Source: Streptomyces actuosus | Lineage (GTDB): Bacteria; Actinomycetota; Actinomycetes; Streptomycetales; Streptomycetaceae | Length of the DNA: 64,000 nucleotides | Direction of reading: 5' to 3' | Assembly (NCBI RefSeq): GCF_016921115.1 | Contig: NZ_JAFFZS010000001.1 | Location: 1 to 64,000, forward strand | Part shown: positions 45,281 through 53,796 of the stretch, in pieces | How positions within the stretch are numbered: the first letter of the stretch is position 1 | How the letters are laid out: each line of letters starts with the position of its first letter | Translations under genes and position numbers: made by a program | The notes under the pieces: model-generated | What the model was told of the DNA's origin: nothing | What the model saw: only the letters and a program-made list of their open reading frames with translations | Databases searched by the model: none

Positions 45281-45336
45281 GCGGTGCTGCGGTGCTGCGG
45301 TGCTGCGGTGCTGCGGTGCTGCGGTGCTCCGATGCT
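45281..45336 (+). repeat. Octamer tandem repeat (GCGGTGCT)x6
   Basis: Six perfect copies of GCGGTGCT (45281-45328) plus a degenerate seventh (CCGATGCT, 45329-45336) begin 2 bp after the stop of the small ctaD-linked gene. Confidence 0.95.
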
Positions 45337-45397
45337 GAGCGGGAGGGGAAGGTTCCGCACGACCGCCCCACCCACGTCCGAGGAAGCGCCCGCCCGA

Positions 45398-46021
45398 TCA
45401 GATGTGGAGTTCGGGCGGGAAGCCGGTCCAGCGCAGGTCCGCAGGCAGGTGCCGCATGTCGTTGTGGCAAAGAATCGAGGACGGCCTGCCGGGGGTGTAC
45501 CGGATGACCGTCAGAGCCGCGTTGCCGTGGTCGAGGCCCATCCAGCGCCACTCGGGCGCGTCGAGAGCGGCCCGGACCAGCCACCCGATGAGGAAGTTGT
45601 GCGTCACGACCAGCTCGTGGCGGGGTCGGTCGCCCGCTACCGGCCCCGTGAAGGCCGCGAGAGCTTCCCGCGCGACGACCGGACCACGACTGCGCTCCTC
45701 CTCCGGAAACTGCGCGAGGAATCCGAGCATGGCGTCCGCTGAATCCGGTGGGAGCTCTTCCTTCGCCGGCAGGTGGGGAATGTAGTCGCCGGCCAGTTCC
45801 GACCGGTGCAGGGGGACGGCGCCGAGTTGTGCGCCGATCAGTCGGGCCGTCTGCTGCGCCCGGGGCAGCGGCCCGTGGTGAATCGCCGAGAGCGGGGTGG
45901 GGCGGAGCCGTTCGCCGAGCAGAACGGCCTGCCTCCGACCGCGTTCCGTCAGGGTCGTCTCGTCCGCCGAGGCCTCACCGTGCCGAGCGAGGTAGAGGTA
46001 TCGAGCGGCTGCGTCTGCCAT
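45398..46021 (-). CDS. Histidine phosphatase family protein (phosphoglycerate-mutase-like)
   Basis: A 207-residue enzyme. The catalytic motif YLYLARHGEAS is near the N-terminus, the second His is in ELVVTHNFLIGWLV, and an acid/base region is around HHGPLPRAQQTARLIG. It removes phosphate from a small phosphorylated substrate; the exact substrate is not predictable. ATG 46021 (MADAAARYLYLARHG) has AAGGAG 9 bases upstream and is preferred over ATG 46042. Confidence 0.88.
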   Translation of the reverse strand: MADAAARYLYLARHGEASADETTLTERGRRQAVLLGERLRPTPLSAIHHGPLPRAQQTARLIGAQLGAVPLHRSELAGDYIPHLPAKEELPPDSADAMLGFLAQFPEEERSRGPVVAREALAAFTGPVAGDRPRHELVVTHNFLIGWLVRAALDAPEWRWMGLDHGNAALTVIRYTPGRPSSILCHNDMRHLPADLRWTGFPPELHI

Positions 46022-46487
46022 GCCGTCGGTCTCCTTGGCCATCCGTGATCTTGTTGTCAGGTAGGGACGACGAGATCTGTGCGCCGGGTTCCCTCACGCC
46101 GCTCCCGCATCGGATGCCCCGGATCCCCGTCGTCGGGGACCGAGTTGCGGGGCACCGGGCGCCGCACGGCCGATCCGGGCACTCGGCAGGCCCGCTCGCA
46201 TACGACCGCCGTCCCTGACCACGGTCGGCCGGCGCCTCGCGACGGCCCCGGCGCAACTCCTCTGCGCCGGGCCCGGTCGCCATGACGGTCGCACGCCTCA
46301 AGTCGCCCACGGCACACCCGGAACCGGGAACGGAGCCCCCGGTCGGCGGCGCCGGATCGACCGCTTGCCATACATCCGTAACCCACCCCTCTCACGGGCG
46401 ACACTCCGATAACATGTTCGAACTCGCGGTGATCACCCCGTCGCCGTCATTCACCGACAACACAAAATCGAGCAAATCGGCCAAAAA
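46022..46487. other. Intergenic, AT-rich at right end
   Basis: About 466 bp without a supported gene. The last ~100 bp are much richer in A and T than the rest and probably hold the promoter of the PAP2 gene; a TTGACA at 46488 coincides with its proposed start codon. Confidence 0.45.
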
Positions 46488-47837
46488 TTGACATCTATAT
46501 CATCGCGGGTGTTTTCGCGAATAAACAACAGAATTCCGCTCACCGCGTTGCGTCAACCGCGGGCGACACTGTGGGCCGCCGTGAGCGCGGTGGCACTCGG
46601 ATTCCTCATCGCGTTGGAGATCGCCGCACGTCACTACGGCCTTCCGGGACCGATCACCAATCAGGTCAAAGAAGTGGTACTCGCCCCCAAATCGGGGCCG
46701 CTGCTCTATGCCAGCATGGCGTTGATGATGGTGGTCCTGCCCTGGCGGCAGCGGCTCGTCGCGGCGGGCGTCGCGGTCGGCATCGACATCGCGTTCTTTC
46801 TGGTGCGATGGGCGTTCGACGCCAAGATGATGTTCGGCAATGGCGCATTGTGGGTGGTCCTGGGCTATGCGGTGATCGCCGTCACGCGACGCACGGGCCG
46901 GGAGCGCGTTCTGCTGCTGAAGGGCGTCGGGCTGGGCCTGCTGCTGGTCACCGGCCGCAAGACCGGCGACACCTGGCTGCTCATCACGTCGAAGACCCGC
47001 CCGGTGGTACTGGACCAGTACGTGGCTGTCGCCGATCACGCGTTGGGCAACCCGTCGTGGCTGGCGGGCCGGATCGTCGCGGCGACCGGCACGGTCGGCG
47101 CGCACGTTCTCGACTACGTATACATCCAGCTCGCGGTCGCGGCGGTCCTCGTCGCGCTGTACCAGCTGCGCCACGTGGCGGCCGAACGCCGCTTCCCCCG
47201 CCACCATCTGGTACGCACGTTCCTGGTGATCGGCCTGCTCGGGCCGGGCATCTACATGCTCTTCCCGGTGGTCGGGCCGATCTTCGCCTACGGCGGCGAC
47301 GGCGGGCACTGGGCGGTGGCCGATCTGTGGCCGCACACGCCGCCGGCCCTCGTGACACCGCACCACATGCCGTTCGACGAGATCACCCCGCGCAACTGCA
47401 TGCCCAGCCTGCACACGGCGTGGGCCACCGCGATCTTCATCCATTCCCGCCGGGGGCCTCGAGCCCTGCGATACGCGGGCACGTTCTGGCTGATCGCCAC
47501 GCTCGCCGCGACGCTGGGCTTCGGCTACCACTACGGGACGGACATCGTCGCCGGCGTGGTGTTCACGGTCACCATCGAGGGTGCCCTGCGCTCGCTCGAA
47601 CGGGGCTGGGACCGGTCGGGAGCCCAACTGGTCGCCTACGGCACGGCCGTCTTCGCCGGCCTGCTCGTGTCGTACCGCTACCTGCCGATGCAGATGGCCG
47701 AGCATCCGTGGGTGTTCGGGCCGCTTCTCCTTCTGGCGATGGTCTCGGTGATCCACCACTACCTGCGGACCACCAGGATGTGGGAGCCGAAGGCCCTTCC
47801 GGCGCTGCAGCCGGAGCCACAGCCCGAACTGGTCTGA
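46488..47837 (+). CDS. PAP2-superfamily membrane phosphatase (inositol-phosphorylceramide-synthase-like)
   Basis: A 449-residue multi-pass protein. The C-terminal half carries the PAP2 motifs as RNCMPSLHTAWATAI and GYHYGTDIVAG, the form seen in fungal Aur1-like and actinobacterial lipid phosphatases or head-group transferases. The N-terminal half adds about six extra helices. The likely role is transfer or hydrolysis of a phospholipid or polyprenyl head group at the membrane. The start is uncertain: TTG 46488 is the longest and GTG 46509 is an alternative, and neither has a ribosome site, so a leaderless transcript is possible. Confidence 0.85.
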   Translation: MTSISSRVFSRINNRIPLTALRQPRATLWAAVSAVALGFLIALEIAARHYGLPGPITNQVKEVVLAPKSGPLLYASMALMMVVLPWRQRLVAAGVAVGIDIAFFLVRWAFDAKMMFGNGALWVVLGYAVIAVTRRTGRERVLLLKGVGLGLLLVTGRKTGDTWLLITSKTRPVVLDQYVAVADHALGNPSWLAGRIVAATGTVGAHVLDYVYIQLAVAAVLVALYQLRHVAAERRFPRHHLVRTFLVIGLLGPGIYMLFPVVGPIFAYGGDGGHWAVADLWPHTPPALVTPHHMPFDEITPRNCMPSLHTAWATAIFIHSRRGPRALRYAGTFWLIATLAATLGFGYHYGTDIVAGVVFTVTIEGALRSLERGWDRSGAQLVAYGTAVFAGLLVSYRYLPMQMAEHPWVFGPLLLLAMVSVIHHYLRTTRMWEPKALPALQPEPQPELV

Positions 47838-47944
47838 GACCCGGTACCGTCCGGGCAGCAGACCGGGGTGGCGCGTCCGCGGTCCGGGCTCCTCTCGGAC
47901 AGCGCGGGGACAGCACAGGGACGGCACAGCAGAGCGACGGCACG

Positions 47945-47976
47945 GCGGCATGACGACATGGCGGCATGACGACATG
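47945..47976 (+). repeat. 16-bp direct repeat, two copies
   Basis: GCGGCATGACGACATG occurs twice in tandem (47945-47960 and 47961-47976), between the PAP2 gene and a terminator. Confidence 0.9.
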
Positions 47977-48008
47977 AGGGGGAACGAGAGGGAACGGGAG
48001 GGACGAGA

Positions 48009-48039
48009 GGGCCGGCGGGAACCCCGTTCACGCCGGCCC
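48009..48039. terminator. Hairpin between convergent PAP2 and DUF3103 genes
   Basis: GGGCCGGCG (48009-48017), a 13-base loop and the complement CGCCGGCCC (48031-48039) form a 9-bp stem. It is suitably placed to end transcription from both sides. Confidence 0.65.
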
Positions 48040-48062
48040 CTGCGCTGTCGGCGGCCCGCGCC

Positions 48063-49223
48063 TCAGAACTCCTGCACGTAGTAGGGCTCGACGGTCATCC
48101 AGCCGTTGCCCCGGGCTCCGTGGCGGGTGCCGTTGTCGCTGCGGGCCAGGGTGTACCAGGAGTCGACGTAGTCCGGATCGTCCGTCCACCACTTGTCGGG
48201 CACGGCGTCCAGGACGGCGTTCACGAGCGGGATGTAGGCGCCCTGGTCGGTGACGGTCAGCAGGGCGGCGGCGATGGCCTTGGCCAGGTCGCGGTAGTTC
48301 GTGCCGCCGTCGTCCTCCATCATCACGGCGTCGGCCAGGTTGTACTTGTAGGACGACCAGTTGACCAGGATCTGGTTGGGCCGGTAGATCGTGCCGTCGT
48401 AGTCCAGGTACGGCATGTCGACGGGGTCGACCCGGACCTTGCCGTCCTGGCCGAAGCCGGTGACCAGGGTGTAGATCTCGGCGGCGCCCTTGAACCAGGG
48501 CTCCTCGTCGTCGGAGAGCTCGACCGCGGATATTCGCGTCGTCCAGAAGCCCCCGCCGGACGCCGCCGCCGTCGTCCGGTTCGCCGAGGCACGTGCGGGG
48601 CCGGGGTCGGCGGAGGGCACGCCGTACCGTTCGAGTTCCTTGTTCAGCACGTCCAGGCCGGCGTCCAGGGCCTTGGAGCCGTCGATGTCGACGACGTACA
48701 CGGGGTGCGCGGGTGCCGTGCGGGCGTCGAGGGTGTGGGCCCGGCCGCGGCTGTCGTAGGCGGTGAGGGTGGCGGTGGACTCGTCGGCGGTGGCCGCCGC
48801 CACCCAGGGTGCGGCGCCGGAGGTGAGTGCGGTCCGCATGGACGCGTCGCCGAGGCGCAGCCTGAGCAGCGAACCGACCCCGGTGTCCAGGCCCTTGGCC
48901 GTGGCGATCCGGCGGTCGTCGGCGACCAGGGCGGCCTTGAGGGAGGCCGGGGCGCGGCGCGCCAGGGCGGTGACATCCACCTCGTCGGAGGCGAGCGCCG
49001 CCCTCCGGAGGCGGGCCCGCCAGGCGGGGTCGGCGAGGGAGGTGGCCAGGACACGCGCGGCGTGGTCCTCCGCGGTGCGGACGGCGGTCGCGGGGCGGGG
49101 AGCCTGCGGCGCCGCCGAGGCGGGCACGGCGTTCAGGGTCTGACCGGTGCACAGGGCGGCCAGGGTTGCCGCGGCGGCCACGAGGCCGCGCCGGCGGCTG
49201 TGCCGGGTATGACGGGGTCTCAC
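48063..49223 (-). CDS. Secreted DUF3103 protein
   Basis: A 386-residue exported protein with a signal peptide (GLVAAAATLAALCTGQTLNA then VPASAA; cleavage about residue 38). The middle and C-terminal parts match DUF3103-type secreted actinobacterial proteins: HPVYVVDIDGSKALDAGLDVLN, FWTTRISAVELSDDEEPWFKGAAEIY and PNQILVNWSSYKYNLADAVMMEDD. The function is unknown; the acidic ELSDDEEPW segment suggests metal or calcium binding. GTG 49223 has AGGAGG 10 bases upstream. The upstream ~275 bp (49224-49499) hold no gene. Confidence 0.82.
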   Translation of the reverse strand: MRPRHTRHSRRRGLVAAAATLAALCTGQTLNAVPASAAPQAPRPATAVRTAEDHAARVLATSLADPAWRARLRRAALASDEVDVTALARRAPASLKAALVADDRRIATAKGLDTGVGSLLRLRLGDASMRTALTSGAAPWVAAATADESTATLTAYDSRGRAHTLDARTAPAHPVYVVDIDGSKALDAGLDVLNKELERYGVPSADPGPARASANRTTAAASGGGFWTTRISAVELSDDEEPWFKGAAEIYTLVTGFGQDGKVRVDPVDMPYLDYDGTIYRPNQILVNWSSYKYNLADAVMMEDDGGTNYRDLAKAIAAALLTVTDQGAYIPLVNAVLDAVPDKWWTDDPDYVDSWYTLARSDNGTRHGARGNGWMTVEPYYVQEF

Positions 49224-49499
49224 GAGGATCGATCCTCCTGGGGGCGAGTGGTCGATGTCTCACTGTCAGGTGGAGCCCGTGGAACGAATCTATGCGGGTA
49301 GACATCCCGCATCCCCCAAGCATGACGGGGACATGACACTCCAGACAAGAGGGGTTCACGACAGGCTCGGTGACGCCCGCGAGTGCCTCGTGCCGTTCCC
49401 CCGCTCCCCTCATGCCGCCCCGGACCACGGCCGACGGCGTGCGTGGCCGCTCCGAGCCCACCGCGGACCGAAGCCGGGCACCGATGGGTTCCGGCCGGT

Positions 49500-50015
49500 C
49501 TACATGTGATGTGGAAGGTTGGGCGGCGGCGGCGGGAGGGGCGGTGCCGCGATCGTGTCCGTGCCGGGGGCGGCTTCCGGCCAGACCAGGAGCACGGGGC
49601 AGGGCGCGTGGTCGACGACGAACCGGCCGGCGGGGCCGAGGCTGTGGGGACCCAGCCGGCTGGGGTCCCCGTCGCGGGCCAGGACGAGTAGATCGGCGCC
49701 CTCGGCGGCGGCAACGACCTCGTGCTCGACGCGCCCGCTGCGCGCGGCACGGGTGCACGGGCGCCCCAGCTGCTCGGCCGCTTCCTCCAGAAGACGTTCC
49801 CCGGCGGCCGCCGCCATGTCTTCCACGGTGTCGCCGGGGTCCCGGTCGGAGCGGGCGTGGCCCAGCAACCCCGCGAAGGCACCGTGCGCGACGCCGGACT
49901 CGTCGGGGCCGGTCACGTGCAGCAGCACGATCTCGGCCTCCTCGGGGGCATGGGAGCGGGCGGCGTCGACGCAGGCAGGCCAGGTGCCTTCGACGATCCA
50001 GGCGATGACGGTCAC
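49500..50015 (-). CDS. Universal stress protein-like (UspA) protein
   Basis: A 171-residue single-domain protein starting MTVIAWIVEGTWPACVDAARSHAPEEAEIVLLHV. The core includes RVEHEVVAAAEGADLLVLARDGD and ends SLGPAGRFVVDHAPCPVLLVW, the Usp fold terminus. The ATP-binding glycine motif G-2x-G-9x-G(S/T) is only partly kept, so ATP binding is doubtful. A Pro-rich tail (PPLPPPPPNLP) follows. The GTG start has GGAGG 9 bases upstream. It probably contributes to dormancy or stress adaptation. Confidence 0.85.
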   Translation of the reverse strand: MTVIAWIVEGTWPACVDAARSHAPEEAEIVLLHVTGPDESGVAHGAFAGLLGHARSDRDPGDTVEDMAAAAGERLLEEAAEQLGRPCTRAARSGRVEHEVVAAAEGADLLVLARDGDPSRLGPHSLGPAGRFVVDHAPCPVLLVWPEAAPGTDTIAAPPLPPPPPNLPHHM

Positions 50016-50064
50016 GACGGTCGGCCTCCGATCACGTGGAGCGAGACCCAAGAGTGCCATCACA

Positions 50065-50326
50065 GCGAGCAGAAGGGGCGACCGGCGCGGCGAGAAGCCC
50101 CAGCCGGGTGAACTCGACCAGCTCCACATCGGTGTCGTGCTCCGCACGAAACGCCGCCACAGGAGGTGGCCGGTGAGCCGGCGTGGGTGAGGTTCGGTCC
50201 GACGTCCACGCCCAGCAGGACGGCGAGGACGGCACCCGGGCCGGCGGGTGCGGCCGGCGGCAGCAGCACCAGGACGGCGGGCACCCCCGTCCCGATCAGG
50301 ACACCCCGGCGGGCACCGTGCGGGCC
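50065..50326 (-). pseudogene. C-terminal relic of an ArsB/SLC13-like anion transporter
   Basis: On the minus strand, GVPAVLVLLPPAAPAGPGAV then LAVLLGVDVGPNLTHAGSPA reads in one frame, LLWRR in the second and FRAEHDTDVELVEFTRLGLL in the third. Joined, they reproduce the end of ArsB-like permeases, whose signature is 'LLGVDIGPNLTxxGSLATLLWRR...F.RLG'. Two frameshifts and loss of the rest make it a dead gene. It abuts the universal stress gene. Confidence 0.65.
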
Positions 50327-50329
50327 CGG

Positions 50330-50365
50330 CCGGTCAGGCCGGTCAGGCCGGTCAGACCGACCCGT
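50330..50365 (+). repeat. 9-bp tandem repeat (CCGGTCAGG), about four copies
   Basis: CCGGTCAGG repeats at 50330, 50339 and 50348, with a fourth imperfect copy at 50357. The array ends exactly at the stop of the PIG-L deacetylase gene. Confidence 0.9.
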
Positions 50366-51192
50366 CAGTCGGGGCGACCCGGTCGGTCGGTCCTGTGGCC
50401 GGCCGTCTCGCCACTGCCGCGGTCGGACAGGGGCAGAGAGCCGGTTTCCGGCACGGCCGGATGCCCGGCGGTGAGGGCGTGGCAGATGTACCACTCGGTG
50501 CCGAACAGCCGCCGCCGGGCCTCCGGCGACAGGCCGGCGATCACGCCGGGGAGCGCTCCCCGCTCCACTTCGGACCGGTGGGCGAGGATCGCGGCGATCT
50601 TCCGTTCCAGCCAGGGACCGACGTCGAGTGCCGTGCCCACCTGGTCGTCGGGAACGCTGTGCACCGCCTTGTGCGCGCCGATCGCCTCCTGGAGTGCGGG
50701 GACGGCCGACTGCGGGTGCGTGGCGAGGCGGAGTTCGCGCGGCTGCCAGGGGGCACCGGTGTCGGGGTGGAGGTGCCCGAGTCCGGCCACCCGGACGGCT
50801 CTCGCGGTCACCTCGTGGGTGCGGACGTGGTCCGGGTGCCCGGGCAACCCGCCGTGGGCGTCATGGGTCACGACGACGTCGGGGCGGACGTCACGGATGT
50901 GCGCCACCACGCGCGCCACGACCTGCTCCGGCGGCGTGTCGCACAGGCGCGGCCGCCCCGGGGCGGAGTGCGGGACGCGCTCGTCGGCGTACCCGAGCAG
51001 GCGCGGGGCTCCGGCACCGAGGACGCGCAGTGCGTCGGCGAGTTCTCCGGCTCGTACCGTTCCAGCGGCCCAGGTCGCCGTGACGACCGCGGTCCGTGCG
51101 CCGGCCGCTGCGTGCCGGGCGAGCAGTCCGCCCGCCGACAGCGACTCGTCGTCGGGGTGGGCGAAGACGGCCAGCACGTTCGGTGCGGGCAT
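50365..51192 (-). CDS. PIG-L/LmbE-family N-acetylglucosaminyl deacetylase
   Basis: A 275-residue zinc-dependent deacetylase. The metal motif AHPDDESLSAGG is at the N-terminus and the third ligand is in GHPDHVRTHEV. The family includes MshB and Mca of mycothiol metabolism as well as antibiotic-pathway deacetylases; the remaining sequence does not decide among them. The C-terminal 25 residues are polar and Gly/Arg-rich, close to a short tandem repeat. GGAG lies 8 bases before ATG 51192. Confidence 0.88.
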   Translation of the reverse strand: MPAPNVLAVFAHPDDESLSAGGLLARHAAAGARTAVVTATWAAGTVRAGELADALRVLGAGAPRLLGYADERVPHSAPGRPRLCDTPPEQVVARVVAHIRDVRPDVVVTHDAHGGLPGHPDHVRTHEVTARAVRVAGLGHLHPDTGAPWQPRELRLATHPQSAVPALQEAIGAHKAVHSVPDDQVGTALDVGPWLERKIAAILAHRSEVERGALPGVIAGLSPEARRRLFGTEWYICHALTAGHPAVPETGSLPLSDRGSGETAGHRTDRPGRPD

Positions 51193-51705
51193 CCACAGGT
51201 CTCCTTCCGGCCGAGGGGCAGCTGCCCGAGGAACAGTCGATGCTACGTCGGGCGCCCGTCCGGCAGCGCCGCCGTCACGTCGCCGTCGTTGGGCCGGCGC
51301 ACGCCGTCCCCGGGAAGGGCGTGCGGCGACCACGCGGTCCTTCGGCCATCCGGATCGGCGACGATTCCACGGTGGCCCGGCGACGGCTCGGTGGTGGTAC
51401 GCACGCGGGGCTCGATCCTGGACGAGGAGTGGCCGGCCGTCCGCGCGATCATCGAGCTCCGGCTGGCAGCGGGGCGGTCCCCGATGCCCCTGGGAGGAAC
51501 GCCGGGTGGGCCCGGCGCACAGCCGCACGGCCACGACGAACGGCTCGTTCCGGCCTGAACCCGGCGCAGGGGGCCGGCGGCGCTGCGGGGCCCGGGGCCG
51601 CCGCGCGCCGCAGGCCTCCCCGGCTCCGGGGCACACGGCCTGCCGCGCCGGGGGACCGTGCCCGTCACCTTCTCCGCGGTGCGGCGGTGCGGTGCTCGGG
51701 TGCGG
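51193..51705. other. Intergenic, no gene clearly supported
   Basis: About 513 bp. A plus-strand frame ending at 51558 (SILDEEWPAVRAIIELRLAAG) has a sensible look but no good start or family match. The rest looks non-coding. Confidence 0.4.
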
Positions 51706-52146
51706 TCAGGCCTCCTCGACGATCGCCGTCACGGGTGTGCCGATCTCGATGGTGCGGCTCACCGTGCAGAGCCGGTCGTGGGAGGTCTTGACCGCCCGGG
51801 GAACGATGGCTCGCGCGCGCTCGGCCCCTTCGCCGTCCGGGAAGGTGACGGAGAACGTGACCGTGAGGTCGGTCATCCGGTTGCCGTGCTCGTCGTTGAT
51901 CTTGTTGCCGGACACGGCGACGGAGAACCGGGTGGGCTCGGCGTGGCGGCTGGTGGCGACGTCGACGTCGACCGCGGTGCAGCCGCCGATCGCCGCGAGC
52001 AGCAGTTCGACCGGGGTGAAACCGGCCTCCCCGTCGGGGCCGGAACCGGTGCCGAAGCCGACGGTGCCGCCCCGGGTGTTGGTCGCGACGAATTGGCCGG
52101 TGCCGGTTCGCTCGACGGTGACGGAGCGCAGGGAGTTGTCGGTCAT
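51706..52146 (-). CDS. OsmC-family peroxiredoxin-like protein
   Basis: A 146-residue OsmC/Ohr-fold protein. Both redox cysteines are present: LLAAIGGCTAVDVDV and HDRLCTVSRTI. The core VSGNKINDEHGNRMTDLTVTFSVTFP fits the YhfA/OsmC branch. It probably reduces organic hydroperoxides or handles reactive sulfur. TAGGGT lies exactly 7 bases before ATG 52146 with no ribosome site, so translation is probably leaderless. It is divergent from the SMP-30-like gene. Confidence 0.9.
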   Translation of the reverse strand: MTDNSLRSVTVERTGTGQFVATNTRGGTVGFGTGSGPDGEAGFTPVELLLAAIGGCTAVDVDVATSRHAEPTRFSVAVSGNKINDEHGNRMTDLTVTFSVTFPDGEGAERARAIVPRAVKTSHDRLCTVSRTIEIGTPVTAIVEEA

Positions 52147-52472
52147 GCCACCGACCCTAGCGCCGCCCCACGGGGCGGGTGGCGACCGGTCCGACCGGAC
52201 CCCGGCGGTGCGTCGTCCGGCGGGCGCCGGCCGCCCGTCGGCCCCGCCGTGCCGATGACCCGGGCCACCGACCGGCACGGGCGGCGGGGACACTACCCGG
52301 CGGTCGTCGGCCCCGCGCGGGTCACCCACGTGCGCCGCAACCGGCTGCCGGGCGTGGCCCGCTCGGGCGACCTCTCGGCCGCGACGCGCGGCAAGGGCGC
52401 CCAGGCTGCCGCCCACTCTCTCTCGGGCACCTGTACGCCGGTGCCCCGCGCCCCGATCGAAATGAGGTCCGT

Positions 52473-53462
52473 ATGCCCAGACCGTCCCGCACGGCCGGTG
52501 CCGCCACGGCTGCCCTCGCCCTGAGCCTGCTCGCCGCTGCGCCCGCGGTGAGCGGTGAGTCCCCCGCGCCGTCCGCACGCATCGTCGCCCACTTCGACCT
52601 GGCCGCCGGGCAGACGCCGGAGAACATCGCCCTGGAGCCCGACGGCTCCGCCGACCTGACGTTCGCCTTCGCCCGCCAGATCGCGCACGTCACCCGACAC
52701 GGCAACACGCGGATCCTGGCGACCCTGCCGGCCGTCGCGGAGCCGAACACACCGATCGTCCAGAGCGCGATCGTGCTCGGCATCGCCCGCGCCCACGACG
52801 GCACGCTCTACGTCAACTACGCCACCGGCACCGCCGAGACCGGCGTCTGGCGTCTGGCCCCCGACGGCAGCGCGCCCCGGCAGATCGCGAGACTGCCGGC
52901 GGACGGGCTGCCCAACGGCCTTGCCCTGGACGAGCACCGGGGCGTGCTGTATGCCGCCGACTCGGTCCGCGGCACCGTCTGGCGCATCCCGCAGAGCGGC
53001 GGTGAACCCGAGGCCTGGGCCACGGGCACCGCGCTGGATCCGCTTCCCGCCCCGGCGAGCGGGTTCGGCGCCAACGGCATCAAGGTGCACGGGGGCGCCG
53101 TCTGGGTGTCCAACACCGATCGCGGAACGCTCCTGCGCATCACCGTGAACCGCGACGGGTCCGCCGGGGCGGGCCGCATCGTGGCGCGGGATCTCGGCGC
53201 GGTGGACGACTTCGCCTTCCCCGGCCGCGGCGACACCGTGTTGGCCGCCCTGATCCAGGACAACAAGGTCGTCCGGGTGCGGCCGGACGGCAGCCGCTCC
53301 GTCCTGCTCACGCAGGACGACGGACTGTCGAACCCGACGTCCGTGGCCGTACGCGACCGGTCGGTGTATGTGCCGAGTGCGGCCTACTTCACCGGGCAGG
53401 ACCCGAACCTGCTGCTCGCCCGCTTGCACGCGCAGCCCCACCGCCGGCCCGAGGGGAGGTAG
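52473..53462 (+). CDS. Secreted SMP-30/NHL-type beta-propeller protein
   Basis: A 329-residue exported protein. The signal peptide is TAGAATAALALSLLAAAPAV, cleaved near residue 28. The mature part has six-blade propeller repeats of the SMP-30/gluconolaconase-like group: GIARAHDGTLYVNYATG, GLPNGLALDEHRGVLYAADS, GANGIKVHGGAVWVSNTDRG and NPTSVAVRDRSVYVPSAAYF. The metal-binding Asn/Asp residues of SMP-30 appear in LPNGLALD. It is probably a lactonase or a binding protein; the substrate is unknown. GAGG lies 6 bases before ATG 52473. Confidence 0.85.
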   Translation: MPRPSRTAGAATAALALSLLAAAPAVSGESPAPSARIVAHFDLAAGQTPENIALEPDGSADLTFAFARQIAHVTRHGNTRILATLPAVAEPNTPIVQSAIVLGIARAHDGTLYVNYATGTAETGVWRLAPDGSAPRQIARLPADGLPNGLALDEHRGVLYAADSVRGTVWRIPQSGGEPEAWATGTALDPLPAPASGFGANGIKVHGGAVWVSNTDRGTLLRITVNRDGSAGAGRIVARDLGAVDDFAFPGRGDTVLAALIQDNKVVRVRPDGSRSVLLTQDDGLSNPTSVAVRDRSVYVPSAAYFTGQDPNLLLARLHAQPHRRPEGR

Positions 53463-53796
53463 CCGCAGGGGGCCGGCGGTCACCGCACCGTGTGCGGTCC
53501 CGGGGCGGCGCGCGGGGATTCCGCGTGCCGCCCGCCCGGCACTCCTTTCCCGCACGACCCACATGTTCCGGCATACGGAATTCTGACTCCGGTCAGGGCA
53601 GGTCGGTCGGCTGACCCGGACAGATCGACCGCCGAGCACCCCGGCTCCGCCTCCATTCCCCGGACGGGCCCCGGGCCCGTCCGGGGCCCGTCATGAGCGC
53701 ACCCCGGGGGCGGACCGGCCCTGCCTTGGTGCAACGTGCGCGGTGGTGGGACGCTGGGATGGGGGGTGTCCGAGCAGGGGAAACCTGGGAGGGCCC
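53463..53796. other. Intergenic with strong terminator
   Basis: About 334 bp without a gene. It contains the hairpin at 53658-53686, downstream of which the GCS2 promoter must lie. Confidence 0.5.
53658..53686. terminator. 12-bp GC hairpin terminator
   Basis: CCCCGGACGGGC (53658-53669), loop CCCGG, then the exact complement (53675-53686). It separates the SMP-30-like gene from the GCS2 gene. Confidence 0.8.

Noticed and set aside
45281..45336. Octamer array as a CRISPR or origin iteron set
   Set aside because: Units are head-to-tail without spacers and no replication gene is adjacent.
46488..46493. TTGACA as a -35 promoter element
   Set aside because: It coincides with the proposed TTG start of the PAP2 gene and no -10 lies at the right distance; kept only as a warning about that start.
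51390..51558. A possible small plus-strand gene with SILDEEWPAVRAIIELRLAAG
   Set aside because: It has a plausible helix but no good start, no family, and lies in an otherwise chance-like open frame.
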